The notes under the pieces are model-generated. The model made no database searches, was not told the origin of the DNA, and saw nothing but the letters and a program-made list of their open reading frames with translations. The translations under genes were made by a program, and so were the position numbers. A stretch of 64,000 nucleotides of DNA, taken from the NCBI GenBank assembly GCA_905182985.1, contig CAJJDN010000110.1:13635-77634 (forward strand), in the 5' to 3' direction. Below, in pieces: positions 52,677-63,705 of the stretch (the stretch's first letter is position 1; every line of letters begins with the position of its first letter). This DNA is from Paramecium sonneborni. Taxonomy: Eukaryota; Ciliophora; Oligohymenophorea; Peniculida; Parameciidae.

Positions 52677-52910
52677 ATGATTTCTTTTGAACAGATCCTT
52701 TCATTTGCATACAATACTTCTAATATATGCTTTACTGATTATATTAAATACAAGATTCATGAAATTGATTATTTTTCTGTGGCAGATTATTTAGTAAAAT
52801 CTGTTTTCAAAGTATATTATTAGAATGAATAGGTTTTTAACAAAAAATAAGTTAGACGTATATGTTCTATCAAGTTTTTAGATATGAAATCATTAAATGT
52901 AATATTTTGA
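52677..52910 (+). CDS. Small ORF, unknown
   Basis: A 77-codon frame, ATG 52677 (MISFEQILSFAYNTSN) to TGA 52908-52910, with TAG Gln codons and a mixed helical composition. No domain recognised. It could be a small real protein or part of a neighbour. It lies between a possible small gene and the TMEM135-like gene in the same direction. Confidence 0.35.
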
Positions 52911-53049
52911 TAATTTATAATGGTTAAATACAATTTTTAAAAATTATGAAGTCTAAAAATTGTGATTTTTGATCAATATTAATAATTATAAATTAATGTC
53001 TATATCAATTGGAGTAAAATCTCATAATATATATTTTTAGGACATTCCA

Positions 53050-53712
53050 ATGAGTGAAGAATAATAACAACATATTATAAATGGGGGATTACTAAAATGT
53101 GAGGATATGCATAACGGATCGTGCTTTATTGATGCTTTATTTAGGTTTGTAAAAATTTGGAATAATTCTTATAAATATTATATTACAATTCATTTGATCC
53201 CTTTATTATTATTTCAAAGAAAAAAATTAAAGCAAAAGTAATCTACAAACATAATTTTATAGTCCAGGAAAGACTTTGAAATAATTCTTTTTGGAATTTT
53301 GTGGTTCTGTATTTTTTGTTGCTGGATATGTTTCAGCATGTAAATATGTTTTCTGTAAATTAAGAACTATGGAGTTTAATAATAGTAATGTCATAACTAA
53401 ATTTTAAATAGGAATTTCGCTTAGTTTCTCTGGATTATTTTCAGGAGTTTTTCTTTTTGCAGAAAAACTAAATAGAAGAGCTGAAATAACAATTTTTTTA
53501 GCTCCTAAATTTTTAGAAACTGTTTGGCATATGCTATAAAAAAGAAATTTAGTAATTAAAATAGATTATTGGGAATATTTTATCTTTGGAATAGCTATGG
53601 GAATAATAAATTATCACTATATTAATAAAGTAAAAAAAAAATAATAATATTAAATTAGCCAAATTAAATTAAATACTCTTATTTGTAAGTATTCAAAAAA
53701 ATATGGAACTGA
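53050..53712 (+). CDS. TMEM135-like membrane protein
   Basis: From ATG 53050 (MSEEQQQHIINGGLL) to TGA 53710-53712 after two introns near 53243-53267 (25 nt) and 53630-53658 (29 nt). 'FSGLFSGVFLFAEKLNRRAE' and 'ITIFLAPKFLETVWHM' follow the C-terminal half of TMEM135 (Gly-rich helix, conserved Arg-Arg, Lys, Glu-Thr), with 'EFCGSVFFVAGYVSACKYVF' upstream and an N-terminal 'CEDMHNGSCFIDALFRF'. TMEM135 is a peroxisome/mitochondrion-associated protein distantly related to TIM17. Here only the C-terminal half is present, about 200 residues versus about 450, so either the gene is short or the start is upstream. Without the second intron the frame would run into the gene on the other strand. Confidence 0.65.
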
Positions 53713-53755
53713 TAAATTTTACATATATATATAAAAATAATTTATAAGAATACAA

Positions 53756-55450
53756 TCATTTTTTTTTCAAAAAGAAATCACTTAGTGTAGCTGGCCCACT
53801 ACTATGCATATGTATAGTTCCTGAGGTAGGTAAACTGGCATCTCCTAACATATCATCATAAAATGAATTAGGATAATAGTTAGGCCTTTCCAATACTTAA
53901 AAATTATAGTTCGTAGATTAAAGATTTTGAAACTCCTTTTAAAATTTTGATTGATCCATACCAATATCAATATTTTCAGGTAAAGCATCTGGTTTAAAAG
54001 TTGGAAATTCATCTACAGACTCTGCAAATTATGAATGATAAGATTAATTAAAATAGGATTAACTCTAGGATGTAGGAGTATTTATTCTTAAATGGTTAAT
54101 CTTTTATTTAACCTTATACAACTTTTCTCCAAATTAATTAAATAAATGATCCAATTAATTATCTTATTTTTTTTCTGGAGAAATAAAGCTACTTGAACTA
54201 TGTTAATGAATATTATTGGAAATTTGATAGTCATATTCTGTTTTAATTCTTCTATTATCAGTAAATCTATATGAATCCATAGTTTCAGGACTTTATTTTC
54301 TAGATCTCTCATAAATCTAAGTTGAATTTAATTGAGTAGGATTCTTAGAATAATATTATTATGATATATTAATTTGACTTTAATTCGATTATGTATTTTA
54401 TTGTCTCTAAGGAATGTAGAAAGTCATTTGATTTTTTGGAGTTTTTTATTCCTACTGATATCTCTCTTAATGAGTAGTACTGTAGTTATTTGTATTATAA
54501 GAATTTTAAATTTGATAGGTCTGTTATTTATTAACATAAACCTATGAAGGTGAAGGGCTTTAAGGTTGATATTTATTATTCATTGTTGTACTATTAATAA
54601 ATTTATCAATCTAAGTATGATTTCCCAATGAATTCGTACTCAAATTCACTTTCTAACTTAAGATTTTTTCTAATTAATATAGATCAATTCTTTATTCTTC
54701 ATCTACCATGAGCATTTTTCCCAATAGATCAACAAATTAAGGCTAATATTACTGTGATAATACTCTCAGATATGTATTAATTACATCTTATGAAACTATG
54801 AATTTAGATAAATCATAAATAGATTAGGCAGATTATTAAAGTGCCAATTCCAAAATTACCAAACCTAATGAAAAAACCTTAATAAAAAAAATGAATACTT
54901 CTGATTTCTCATAATTGTATATAGGATTCAATGTTCGTTTACCCAATTCATAGACCAGGATTGGAGCTAAATAACATTAGTTTGTAAATCCAATTAATTA
55001 CATCTTATATTCATACATATCAGTTATAAATCGAATATCTGTTAATTAGTATCTGTTATTTTATGTTATCAATATTGTTTAAGGACTCAATTGCCCATGT
55101 CTAATTCTTTTTGATATAAATATCAATAATGATTATGTAACATCTTTTATTATTGATAAACAATCAAACTAACTTAGCTTTTTCAATTCTCCAACACATT
55201 TTTGTGTATATTAATATTGCAATTATATTCCGAATAATTGACCACAAAATGATTTTTACTCGCTAGTCGTAAATTTCATTAATCTGCAAATGGTTTAATC
55301 TTAAATTTAAATTCGCTTTTATGCTTCAGTTCTTGCTTACTCATATTAAACAAACGAATCATATGTTTTATTTATTTGAATCAATTATTCATTTTTTGTA
55401 TTTAACAAATAACCTTATCCATATGCAACATTATTAACATCTTAATTCAT
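53756..55450 (-). CDS. Pseudokinase with Gln/Ser-rich tail
   Basis: One uninterrupted frame of 564 codons, ATG 55450 (MNQDVNNVAYGQGYLLN) to TGA 53756. The N-terminal 270 residues follow the protein-kinase fold: a glycine-loop-like start, 'RIRHGQLSPQTILIT' in place of the catalytic loop HRDLKPENIL, 'LTDIRF' in place of DFG, 'YLAPILVYELGK' as APE, 'VFSLGLVILELAL' as helix F and 'LLGKMLMVDEEQRI' near the end. The HRD aspartate is changed to Gln and the DFG motif is lost, so catalysis is unlikely. A long disordered tail rich in Gln, Ser and Asn follows. Pseudokinases often act as allosteric scaffolds; partner unknown. No intron seen. Confidence 0.75.
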
Positions 55451-55789
55451 TATAATATAAATTATAAATTTTATTTCAACAACTCAAATTTTGAATCACA
55501 ATTCATTTTTTTCTCAATCAGACCTCTAAAATTATTTTGAATTGTTTATTTATTGTAATATTAGATTCTTTATAAGACTATTGAAAGCTACTCACAAAAT
55601 TCTAAATCTTAACTATTTAGCAAGGTTAATAAGATATCAAAATGTTTTGTCAATTGCTACAAAAATTAATTCTAAAATTAGCCTTAAGCAATTATTTCTA
55701 ATAGTAACTACACCGTATTTCTATCATCAATCATTTTTATTACAAATACATCCAATAATCCATTATCTAAAATGAATTTCTGAACATCT
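55451..55789. other. Spacer, nothing seen
   Basis: About 340 bp between the start of the pseudokinase and the stop of the coiled-coil gene, both on the minus strand. It should contain the pseudokinase promoter; no element recognised. Confidence 0.4.
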
Positions 55790-57517
55790 TCATTACACTA
55801 AAATTAATTAAATTATTACAATTTCTTAAGAAAGATATTTTATTGAAATAGATACATCCCTATCATATAAAAGCAATAAAAATGCAATTGAAGTTTAATT
55901 TTTCTTTTTCTTTTCTAATAGGGCTTTTAATTGAAGAATAAATTCTCTGTTTTTCGAATCGTGTATCCCAATATAATATTTGCAATTTTATTATTTTTTT
56001 TGATTTTTTATGACTTCTTCAATTTACTGACAGTTAATTGTGGTACATGTATTTTTAAAATAAAAAAATGAGAGTTGTAGCAACAATTTATAAATTTACT
56101 AAAAACCTTGTTTATTGATAACTATTAACATCAGATTCCCAAGCAAGTCTATTAAATTATCTTATAAACAGCAAGGTAATAATTCTTGATTCCATTTTTT
56201 ATTTTCAATTCCTAATTGTATTTATAATTAATCTAATCCAATAAATATTTATTCAAATACACTTTAAAATACTTTAATTAATTTTATTTAATTATCTTAA
56301 TTATTTGTACATTTTTTTTACTAATCTCCTTATTGTAATTATTATGGTTATTATTATTTAGATTATTCAACAACTTATTATTACTATTATTTTAAGGATT
56401 ATAGAGATTCATTTTATTCTGTATTATTTATTTATTCTCTAATTTATTCTTTTTATTCTATTAATTTTTAATTAACTTTTTCTAATTTCTTTTATAATTA
56501 AATTGTATTATCTTTTTCTAAAGAAAGCTTCTTTTCTAATTCTAAAATTCTAACTTTTTGAGATTCCACTTATTTCTCTAATAATCCATTCCTTTATTTT
56601 AGTCTTTGAATTTCCTAACCATATGCTGAATTATTTTTTTAGATTGAAGAACCTTTAAGCTCAATGATTTTAACCTTAGATTTTAATTGATGTTCCAAGT
56701 TGTTAAACTTTTTATTTAAATTACTTAGTTTTTATTAATATTGTTCTTCCATCATTTTACTTAATATTTCATAAACCTATTAAATACTGTTAGACATCTC
56801 AGATTTAAACTTTTATAATGAATATTCATATTCTACAAGTTCTTTTTCTTTTTTGATCTGCTAAACTTTTTTTTTTTCTAATAATTATTTGACATTTTCC
56901 AATTCATCAACAATTTCATTATTTATTTTTTATTTTTCTTTTCTATTAATATCTTGATAAGTTTCTTCTGCAATTTCTTCAATTAAACCCTTGATTCCTT
57001 TGTCTCTGGTACATAATTGAAGAGCATTTAAAGAGACTATATTAGGATCAACAGTAACAATTTTATTTTTTAAATTTTCTTTAAATTATAATTTTTACTC
57101 TGCATTTTCAAATTCAATTGAATATTCTTATAGTAATATTTTATAAAATTCTGTGAATTTAACAGGTCTACCTTTGATGAAATTTAATAATGATTTAGTT
57201 GATTTATGAGTGCAAACATCATCTTCAGGATCAATACAATCCACTTTGGATAATTATAAATCTGCTCCTTTTTCGATATATTTAGCATATTATTTATTTA
57301 AAAATGAACTTTTATCTAGAGTAGGTCTTGATTATTCAGTTTGATCTAATTAATTTAATCTATTTTCAAGATCAATATCAAATTAATGAGTAGTAGAGAT
57401 TTATTCTAAAATATGCTGATATTTTTATAGATCAAAAGGATGTCTTTTTTTATTTTAATCATCTTCATCAACTCTTGCTTTAAGAGTTCTCATGCCAGAG
57501 AAAGTTAAATTAGACAT
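55790..57517 (-). CDS. Coiled-coil protein with N/Q-rich segment
   Basis: From ATG 57517 (MSNLTFSGMRTLKARVDEDD) to TGA 55790. The N-terminal 120 residues are of mixed composition ('DQTEQSRPTLDKSSFLNKQY'). A long Glu/Lys/Gln coiled coil follows ('LEKKVQIKKEKELVEYEYS' type heptads), then an Asn/Gln-rich stretch (about 56310-56400) where two frames are both low-complexity, and a C-terminal domain ('IENKKWNQELLPCCLQDNL', 'CKYYIGIHDSKNREFILQL'). A frame change is needed across the N/Q stretch; I could not fix its site, possibly an intron of about 56 nt or an indel. The start is only 26 bp from the divergent PLC start. It may be a ciliary or cortical structural protein; this is a guess. Confidence 0.65.
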
Positions 57518-57543
57518 AATTTGAATTATATTAATTTAATAAG
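57518..57543. promoter_or_regulatory. 26-bp spacer between divergent starts
   Basis: Only 26 AT-rich bases lie between the ATG of the coiled-coil gene (minus) and the ATG of the phospholipase C gene (plus). If both starts are right, transcription must start inside or across each other's coding ends, or the promoters overlap. Confidence 0.35.
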
Positions 57544-60072
57544 ATGTTAGTAACTATGAAAGGACGTAAGAGTTCTGCATCTAAATTTGATAGAAAAGAG
57601 TTTGATTAAAGAACATTAAGTGCTGCAGTGAATTTAATAGTTTATGGATGTCATGTTCAAAAATATAATAAATCAAATAGAAAACCAATATCTAGATTAT
57701 ATTATTTATATGAAGAAGACATGGATTATTTATAGTATCTCCATGCAGGAAGACCATTTGCATAATGTAGAATTCCATTATTAGATATCATTGAAATAAG
57801 AGAAACTCCAACGACAGAGTCATTTTAAAATCTACCTTATTAAAGAACTCTCTAAATAACATTTGCTATTAAAAAGCACACTATTTTGTTTAATACAAAA
57901 GATGAAAGGGATTTATTTTGGCAAGGTTTGTAGTATTTTATTGATGTGGCAGAACATAATTTGATAAGAGATATAAAAAGCACTAACGATAATCCAATTA
58001 TTGAATAAATTACCTTAAAGTAAATAAAAGGTATGCTTCCATAATTATCAATTACAAAATAAGAAGTAAGTATATCTAAAACTATTCACAGCTTAAAAGC
58101 CTTTTTAATCAATACGATTTGGAAAGAAGAGGATACATTTCGAGTTCTAATTATTAGGATTTACTTAAGAGATTGATGAACCAAGATTTTGTTAGATTTC
58201 TATTCGATAGATATGCAGTATAATAAATGAACAAATCAGAATTTATAAAATTCTTAACAAATGAATAATCTCCTTATTAAAAATAATGTGAAGATGCATT
58301 TAGATTATTTGCTAAATAAGATGGAAATAACTTTTCATTATCCTTTTTAGAATTCTTAAATTATCTATTAAGTACTTACAATTAATTGTTTGATTATCAA
58401 AAAACATAAATTTATTAATCAGAAGATTATCCTTTGACTGATTATTGGATAAACTCTTCTCATAATACTTACTTAATGGGAGACTAATTGACTAGTGAAA
58501 GTTCGATATAAGCATATATAAATGCTTTTTAGAAAGGTTGTCGATGTGTAGAATTAGATTGTTGGGATGGAGATAATAATTAACCTATAATTTATCATGG
58601 GTTTACAATGACATCTAAAATATCATTTGAATCAGTTATCTAAACTATAAAAGAGTATGGTTTTAAATATTCTAAATATCCTTTAATTCTCTCACTTGAA
58701 GTTCATTGTTGTGTTAAATAATAGGATGTAATGGCAGATATTTTAAAGACTTATCTAAATGATAATCTCTTACTATTACCAGATGATTATAAATCTTCTG
58801 AATACTATCCAAAACTAAATTAACTTTATTATAAGGTTATTATAAAACACAGAGGTAAAATGAACTCTAGTCTATAATATCGAGAAAGATTTACATCTAT
58901 TTCTCCAATTAATATTATTTCACCTGCTTTTGACGAATCTGAAAGTCCAGATGTTATTAAAAGACCTAGTTTATCTATTTAAAATGATTAGTAATTAAAT
59001 ACACCTACTACACTTATACCAAGATCGCAAAAATCATTTAAGAGACAAGATCATGGATTGCCATTAAATTAATATAAAAATACGATAAATCTTTATTAAA
59101 TAGAAGAGGAGATATAACCTAATAAAATAATACATAAAACAAAAACAGAGACAACATTAAGACCTAAATATAAGATTTCAAATATTGAAACTCAATTTAA
59201 ATTTGATGCACCTAATCCGAGATGTTAGATGGTTTAAACACCACTAAAAGTTGATTCTGATGAAGATATATCTATTGATAAAGCTAAAAAAGAGAAAGCG
59301 GAAAGTCTTAAGATGAGTTCAATAACAGCTTTATTTGGAGCAGCAATTAAGTAATAAATAAGAACTGTATGGGAGATCTCTTCTTTAGATGAAAGTAAAG
59401 TCAATGAAAATCTACTTGAATTTCATAGAAAATACTTTACTCGAATATATCCTTCTGGTTCAAGAGTAGATTCTAGTAATTATGATCCAATACCAGCTTT
59501 TAATAGTGGATCACAAATAGTGGCACTCAATTTTCAAACTAATGATATGCCTATGTTATTAAATATGTGTAAATTTATGGAAAATGGAGGAATTGAATCT
59601 GGATATGTTTTAAAACCATAATGGATGAGATCTGAAGGTAAAAAAAAAATAAATGAATTTACAACAATTCAATTATCATTCACACTTAGTTTATTAGTTG
59701 GATATAATCTTGGATAATTAAATGTATTTGTATAGTCTCTATTTTAAGAATTAAAATGCAAAAGTCAACCCTTAAATAAAAATATCAATACGAGGTCTTT
59801 AGTAGGATGAATAGAATAATAAACTTCAAATTGCAAACATCTCCTAAAATGGATTAAATCCTTAATTTAATTTTATCTATAAATACAATATAAAATGCCC
59901 AGACTTGGCATTTTTAGTATTTGAGGTACTCGATGCTAGTAAAACCTTCTTAGGATGGAGTGCCATACCTCTCTCATGTATTTCTTATGGTTATAGGGCT
60001 GTTCAATTACTAAGTTAATACATGAAACCTTTACCTAAGAGTTGTCTACTTGTTCATGTTTAAAAACACTGA
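57544..60072 (+). CDS. PI-specific phospholipase C
   Basis: Phosphoinositide phospholipase C, cutting PIP2 to IP3 and diacylglycerol at the plasma membrane. Order: PH-like domain (about residues 20-140, 'GRPFAQCRIPLLDI'), EF-hand region ('YDLERRGYISSSNY'), X box with the first catalytic His in 'INSSHNTYLMGDQL' (about residue 295), 'CRCVELDCWDG', the second His in 'IYHGFTMTSK' and 'YKVIIKHRGK', a Ser/Thr/Lys-rich linker of about 150 residues, Y box ('RIYPSGSRVDSSNYDP', 'ALNFQTNDMPM') and a C2 domain ('SQNGLNPQFNFIYKY'). Introns: about 58067-58092 (26 nt) and about 59729-59753 (25 nt, AAG acceptor), both needed for frame. Stop TGA 60070-60072. The delta-like layout without extra domains is usual for protists. 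Confidence 0.93.
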
Positions 60073-60092
60073 TTGAAACTTTTATAATTAAT

Positions 60093-61056
60093 ATGTTTAA
60101 TAATATTAAGAGAAACTTGACTATCTTTAATAAAGACATTGTTGAAACTTCTTGGTTAAAAAGTTTGATTGATGATGTTCCTAAATCAAAACATGTTTAA
60201 GTAGTGTTTTTTTATTAATAACAATTAAATACTACATAAATGTCTATCAGGAGAATACTTAAATGTAGATCCCAAAGTAGCAGTTCGAAAGATTTCATAA
60301 AGATTGCAACATTCTTAAAAACCTTTAAATGCTCTCAAATCTCTTTACTTAGTCCATTTATTGAATAAGTTTTTGATAACTTAATTGACAGATAAAATTA
60401 TTGAACAATAAACTAAAGATCCGGGAGATGTATTATTAGCTTCAGTTGCTTCTTTATATTATTCTTATCTTACATCATAAAAAAATGCTTTTGACAAGAT
60501 TGACAGCATTTTTAAAATGAATAGATAACTTGAGGTTTTAATGCTTAAGACAAATATTCCAATATTAAAGGAAATTATCACTCTCTTAATAATAGATATA
60601 ATAAGAATATTTGAATCTATTGATATGAAGGATGATTACGAAAAAAGGATTAGAGCAATGAAACAAGTTAGAAGATTTATTGATTTAAAAGGATATATAT
60701 AAATGAATTAAGAATTATAAAATAAACTGAACACACTTAATTTTTAAGAAATCAAGTAACAACAAAAATGTATAGAAAGTAAGATATGTAAAACAATTCC
60801 AATCTCTGTAGATATTGAAACCAATCATATTGAATTAAATAAAAAGCAACTCTCAATTTAAGTCAATGATAGCACATATTATGAAAACTTTAATTCATGT
60901 CAAGCGTATCCATAAGAAAGAAAGATGAGTCTTCAAACTGGGACAATTACAAATTAAAAAGGAATTGTTTAATCCAATACTAGTAGAGCTTCATCAATTA
61001 AAAATAACTTCTTTGTCCCTAGGTAAGGACCTTTATCTTTTTTGATTCCAAGCTGA
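60093..61056 (+). CDS. VHS/ENTH-like superhelical domain protein
   Basis: From ATG 60093 (MFNNIKRNLTIFNKDIVETS), 20 bp after the PLC stop, to TGA 61054-61056. After one intron at about 60177-60201 (25 nt, AAG acceptor) the frame reads 'CLSGEYLNVDPKVAVRKISQ' and 'ALKSLYLVHLLNKFLI', the helical-repeat pattern of VHS or ENTH/ANTH domains, which bind membranes, ubiquitin or cargo signals in vesicle traffic. The rest is a low-complexity Ser/Thr/Asn/Gln tail, as in adaptors that recruit coat proteins. I cannot decide between VHS, ENTH and ANTH without a profile search. Confidence 0.6.
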
Positions 61057-61099
61057 AAATATATATATATTATAATTTGTTATCTATAAACTTTATAAA

Positions 61100-62583
61100 A
61101 TGAACATGTCAAATTAAAAAAAAGAAAGTTAGATAAATTAATTAAAAATTAATTTATTAATTATGTTAATTAGTTGTGCACTTTTTTCTTTAATAATTCT
61201 TTTGTGTCTGATATTCTACAAAAGATTTACTTTATCTAAGTAAAGAGCACAAAGAAAACAAAAAGAGTATTTTGAGACAGGAATATCAAAGTAAACACTT
61301 GCATTTCTACATCCTTATTGTAATGCAGGAGGAGGAGGAGAAAAAGTATTAATGTGTATGATAGAAAAATTGCAAAAATAATAAAAATATCACATAGTTA
61401 TATATTCAGCAGAGGAAGTTAATGATTAATCAATTATAGATAAAGCTAACTGTAGATTTGGTACAAAAATAAATAGCCAAGAACTTAAATTTATTCCTAT
61501 CTTATAAAGAAATTTGCTTGAACCTAAAAAGAGATTTACATTACTGTGTTAAATTTTTGGATAAATGATTTATGCTTTAAAATGCATAAATAGTTTTCAA
61601 CCAGATATATTCTTAGATTCAACAGGATTACCATTTACATTTTTTATAGTTAGATTACTATTGCCAAATGTAAGAGTAATAGCCTATGTTCATTATCCAT
61701 TTATAAGCACAGATATGATTTCATAAGTGGAGAAAAAAGAAGCTAAATATAATAATGATGATGAGATTACAAAATCTGAGAGAAAAACAAAGATTAAATT
61801 ATGGTATTACAAATTTTTATTTTTCTTTTACTCCTTATGTGGTAGAATGGTAGAATTTGCATATGTAAATTCAACTTGGACATATAATCATATGAAATAG
61901 ACATGGAAATCTACTTAATTGGTTAAATTATTTCCACCTTGTTAAGTTGATGCATTCATGAAAAGAAAGCAATTTACAAATTAATTCATAATTATATCGT
62001 TTGCTTAATTCAGACCAGAGAAATAACATTTATTATAAGTTGAAATAATTGAAGCTTTAGTTGAAAGATTACCTTCAGAAATATCTCAATCAATCAAACT
62101 TTATATGATTGGATCTTGCAGAAATGCAGATGATGAACTTTTATTTCAAACTATTTAAGACACAATAAATAGAAAAAATCTTTAAGTATATAATAATTGA
62201 ATTACGTTAGGATTATATAACAATGTATAAAAACTTGCCTTTTTAAGATATTCAAAAGCTTCTTACATCTGGGATGATTGGACTACATACAATGGAATAT
62301 GAACATTTTGGAATTACTATGGTTGAAATGTTAGCTGCTGGTCTTATTGTTATAGCTCATAATTCAGCAGGCCCTAAATTAGATATATTAGCCAATGATA
62401 TTGGATTTCTATGTGAAAACATTGAAGATTATGTGTTATCTGTTGTGAGAATTATGCAATTAACAGAGTAATTAATATATATTATTATATTTTAGTGAAG
62501 AGAGAAGTAGATACTAATTAATGGGTAGAAAATAAGCAGTTAATTTTAGTGATGAGACTTTTAAGAATTTATTTAACATTTGA
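61100..62583 (+). CDS. ALG11: ALG11 alpha-1,2-mannosyltransferase
   Basis: GDP-mannose:Man3GlcNAc2-PP-dolichol mannosyltransferase (GT4), which adds the fourth and fifth mannoses on the cytosolic face of the ER during N-glycan precursor synthesis. Seen: an N-terminal membrane anchor 'LISCALFSLIILLCLIF', 'LHPYCNAGGGGEKVL', 'VIYSAEEVND', 'DSTGLPFTFFIVRLLLP', 'AYVHYPFISTDM', 'YVNSTWTYNHM', and near the end 'GLHTMEYEHFGI' with the donor-binding Glu region and 'AAGLIVIAHNSAGPKLDI'. About 475 residues is normal. Introns: about 62187-62211 (25 nt) and about 62469-62497 (29 nt). The stop is TGA 62581-62583. Start ATG 61100 is the first in frame before the anchor. Confidence 0.93.
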
Positions 62584-62613
62584 TTATTATAATATTTTCT
62601 ATAAAAAAACTAA

Positions 62614-63387
62614 ATGATGATTGCTGAGGATTTTGATAGTGAAGTTTATGATACTTCACTTGATAAATTTAAAACTTATGAGGAATATTTGGATTCACAT
62701 ATCACAAAAGAAGATCTTTTTTATTTAGAAGATATTGAATTGGCCAGATAATTGAAGGAATAAGGTTATCATGCAAAAACTGAAATCTTAAGTCGTGAAT
62801 AATTTGAGGCTAAAAAGAAAGCAGTTGAAGAAGCTAGACTAAATTAAAATAAAGATAAAACTAAGGCACTTGCTCATACAGAAGTTAGTGATCCATCCAT
62901 TATTGAAAAATCTCCTTTTCTTAGAGCATTAGCTGAAAGGTATTTATTAATCATCATTTATAGAGAGTTAAAAGTTTTAAATGGAAAATTATTAACAATT
63001 ATTTTTATCAGATTGGAATCAGCTAATTGTGAAGTAAGCGGTTACATTGATTATGCACATCGTTTAAAAAGCGAGGATTTTAAAATATATTTTGAAGGCA
63101 AAAAAAAATTATAACCTCGACCAACAGATCTTTCATATTATAATTGGAGAACAGGTTAATGTGTTTCAAATGATTCTCCAAATTTTAAAGTAGATGCTAA
63201 TTCTGGATAACAAGGGTTATTATTTAGAAATAAAAGAGATAGGAAGGTATTAATTTCTCTATTTATTTTAAAGGTCATTAATGTAGATCCAAATAAAAAA
63301 CCAGAAGATGGAATGACTAGAACAGAAATAGAATCTCCAGAAGCAATCTAAATTGTTTTGTATGATTATTACACAAGAAAAAAATGA
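62614..63387 (+). CDS. CFAP299: CFAP299 (C4orf22-type) ciliary protein
   Basis: Cilia- and flagella-associated protein 299. After splicing the protein reads '[19 protein letters not shown]', 'LARQLKEQGYHAKTE', '[13 protein letters not shown]', '[13 protein letters not shown]', '[13 protein letters not shown]', 'SNDSPNFKV', '[17 protein letters not shown]', all landmarks of the family. Length about 235 residues, as usual. Two introns, 62940-62963 (24 nt) and 63247-63273 (27 nt, AAG acceptor), are multiples of three without stop codons, and are recognised only because the family consensus lacks the intervening residues. Start at ATG 62614 (MMIAEDFD), stop TGA 63385-63387. Confidence 0.93.
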
Positions 63388-63705
63388 ATTTTTTATGATT
63401 TAATTTATATTTAATATTAATTAATTTAGGCAAGTTCTTAATTTAATTATCCTATTGTGTTTAATTCTTGTTTAATATTATAACAATTATAAGTTAGAAA
63501 ATTAATTGAGATATTCATTAATATATTTTTTTATTTGTAAGAGTTTTACTTTATAAGGAAAATAATAATATCAAAATTACATTTCTAACTTTGTTCATCT
63601 TTATTTAAAATATAGTAAGAATCTAAATTAGTCTATTATTTAATTAAATCCACATTCCCTTTTTTATTTTTCTTATCATATTAAAAAGAGTGAGTCCCAG
63701 AAAAA
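63388..63705. other. Intergenic, nothing seen
   Basis: AT-rich spacer between the CFAP299 stop and the start of the last, partial gene. It should hold that gene's promoter. Confidence 0.4.

Noticed and set aside
54088..54312. Minus-strand ORF in another frame
   Set aside because: Shadow of the pseudokinase tail, which is one long frame with TAA/TAG as Gln.
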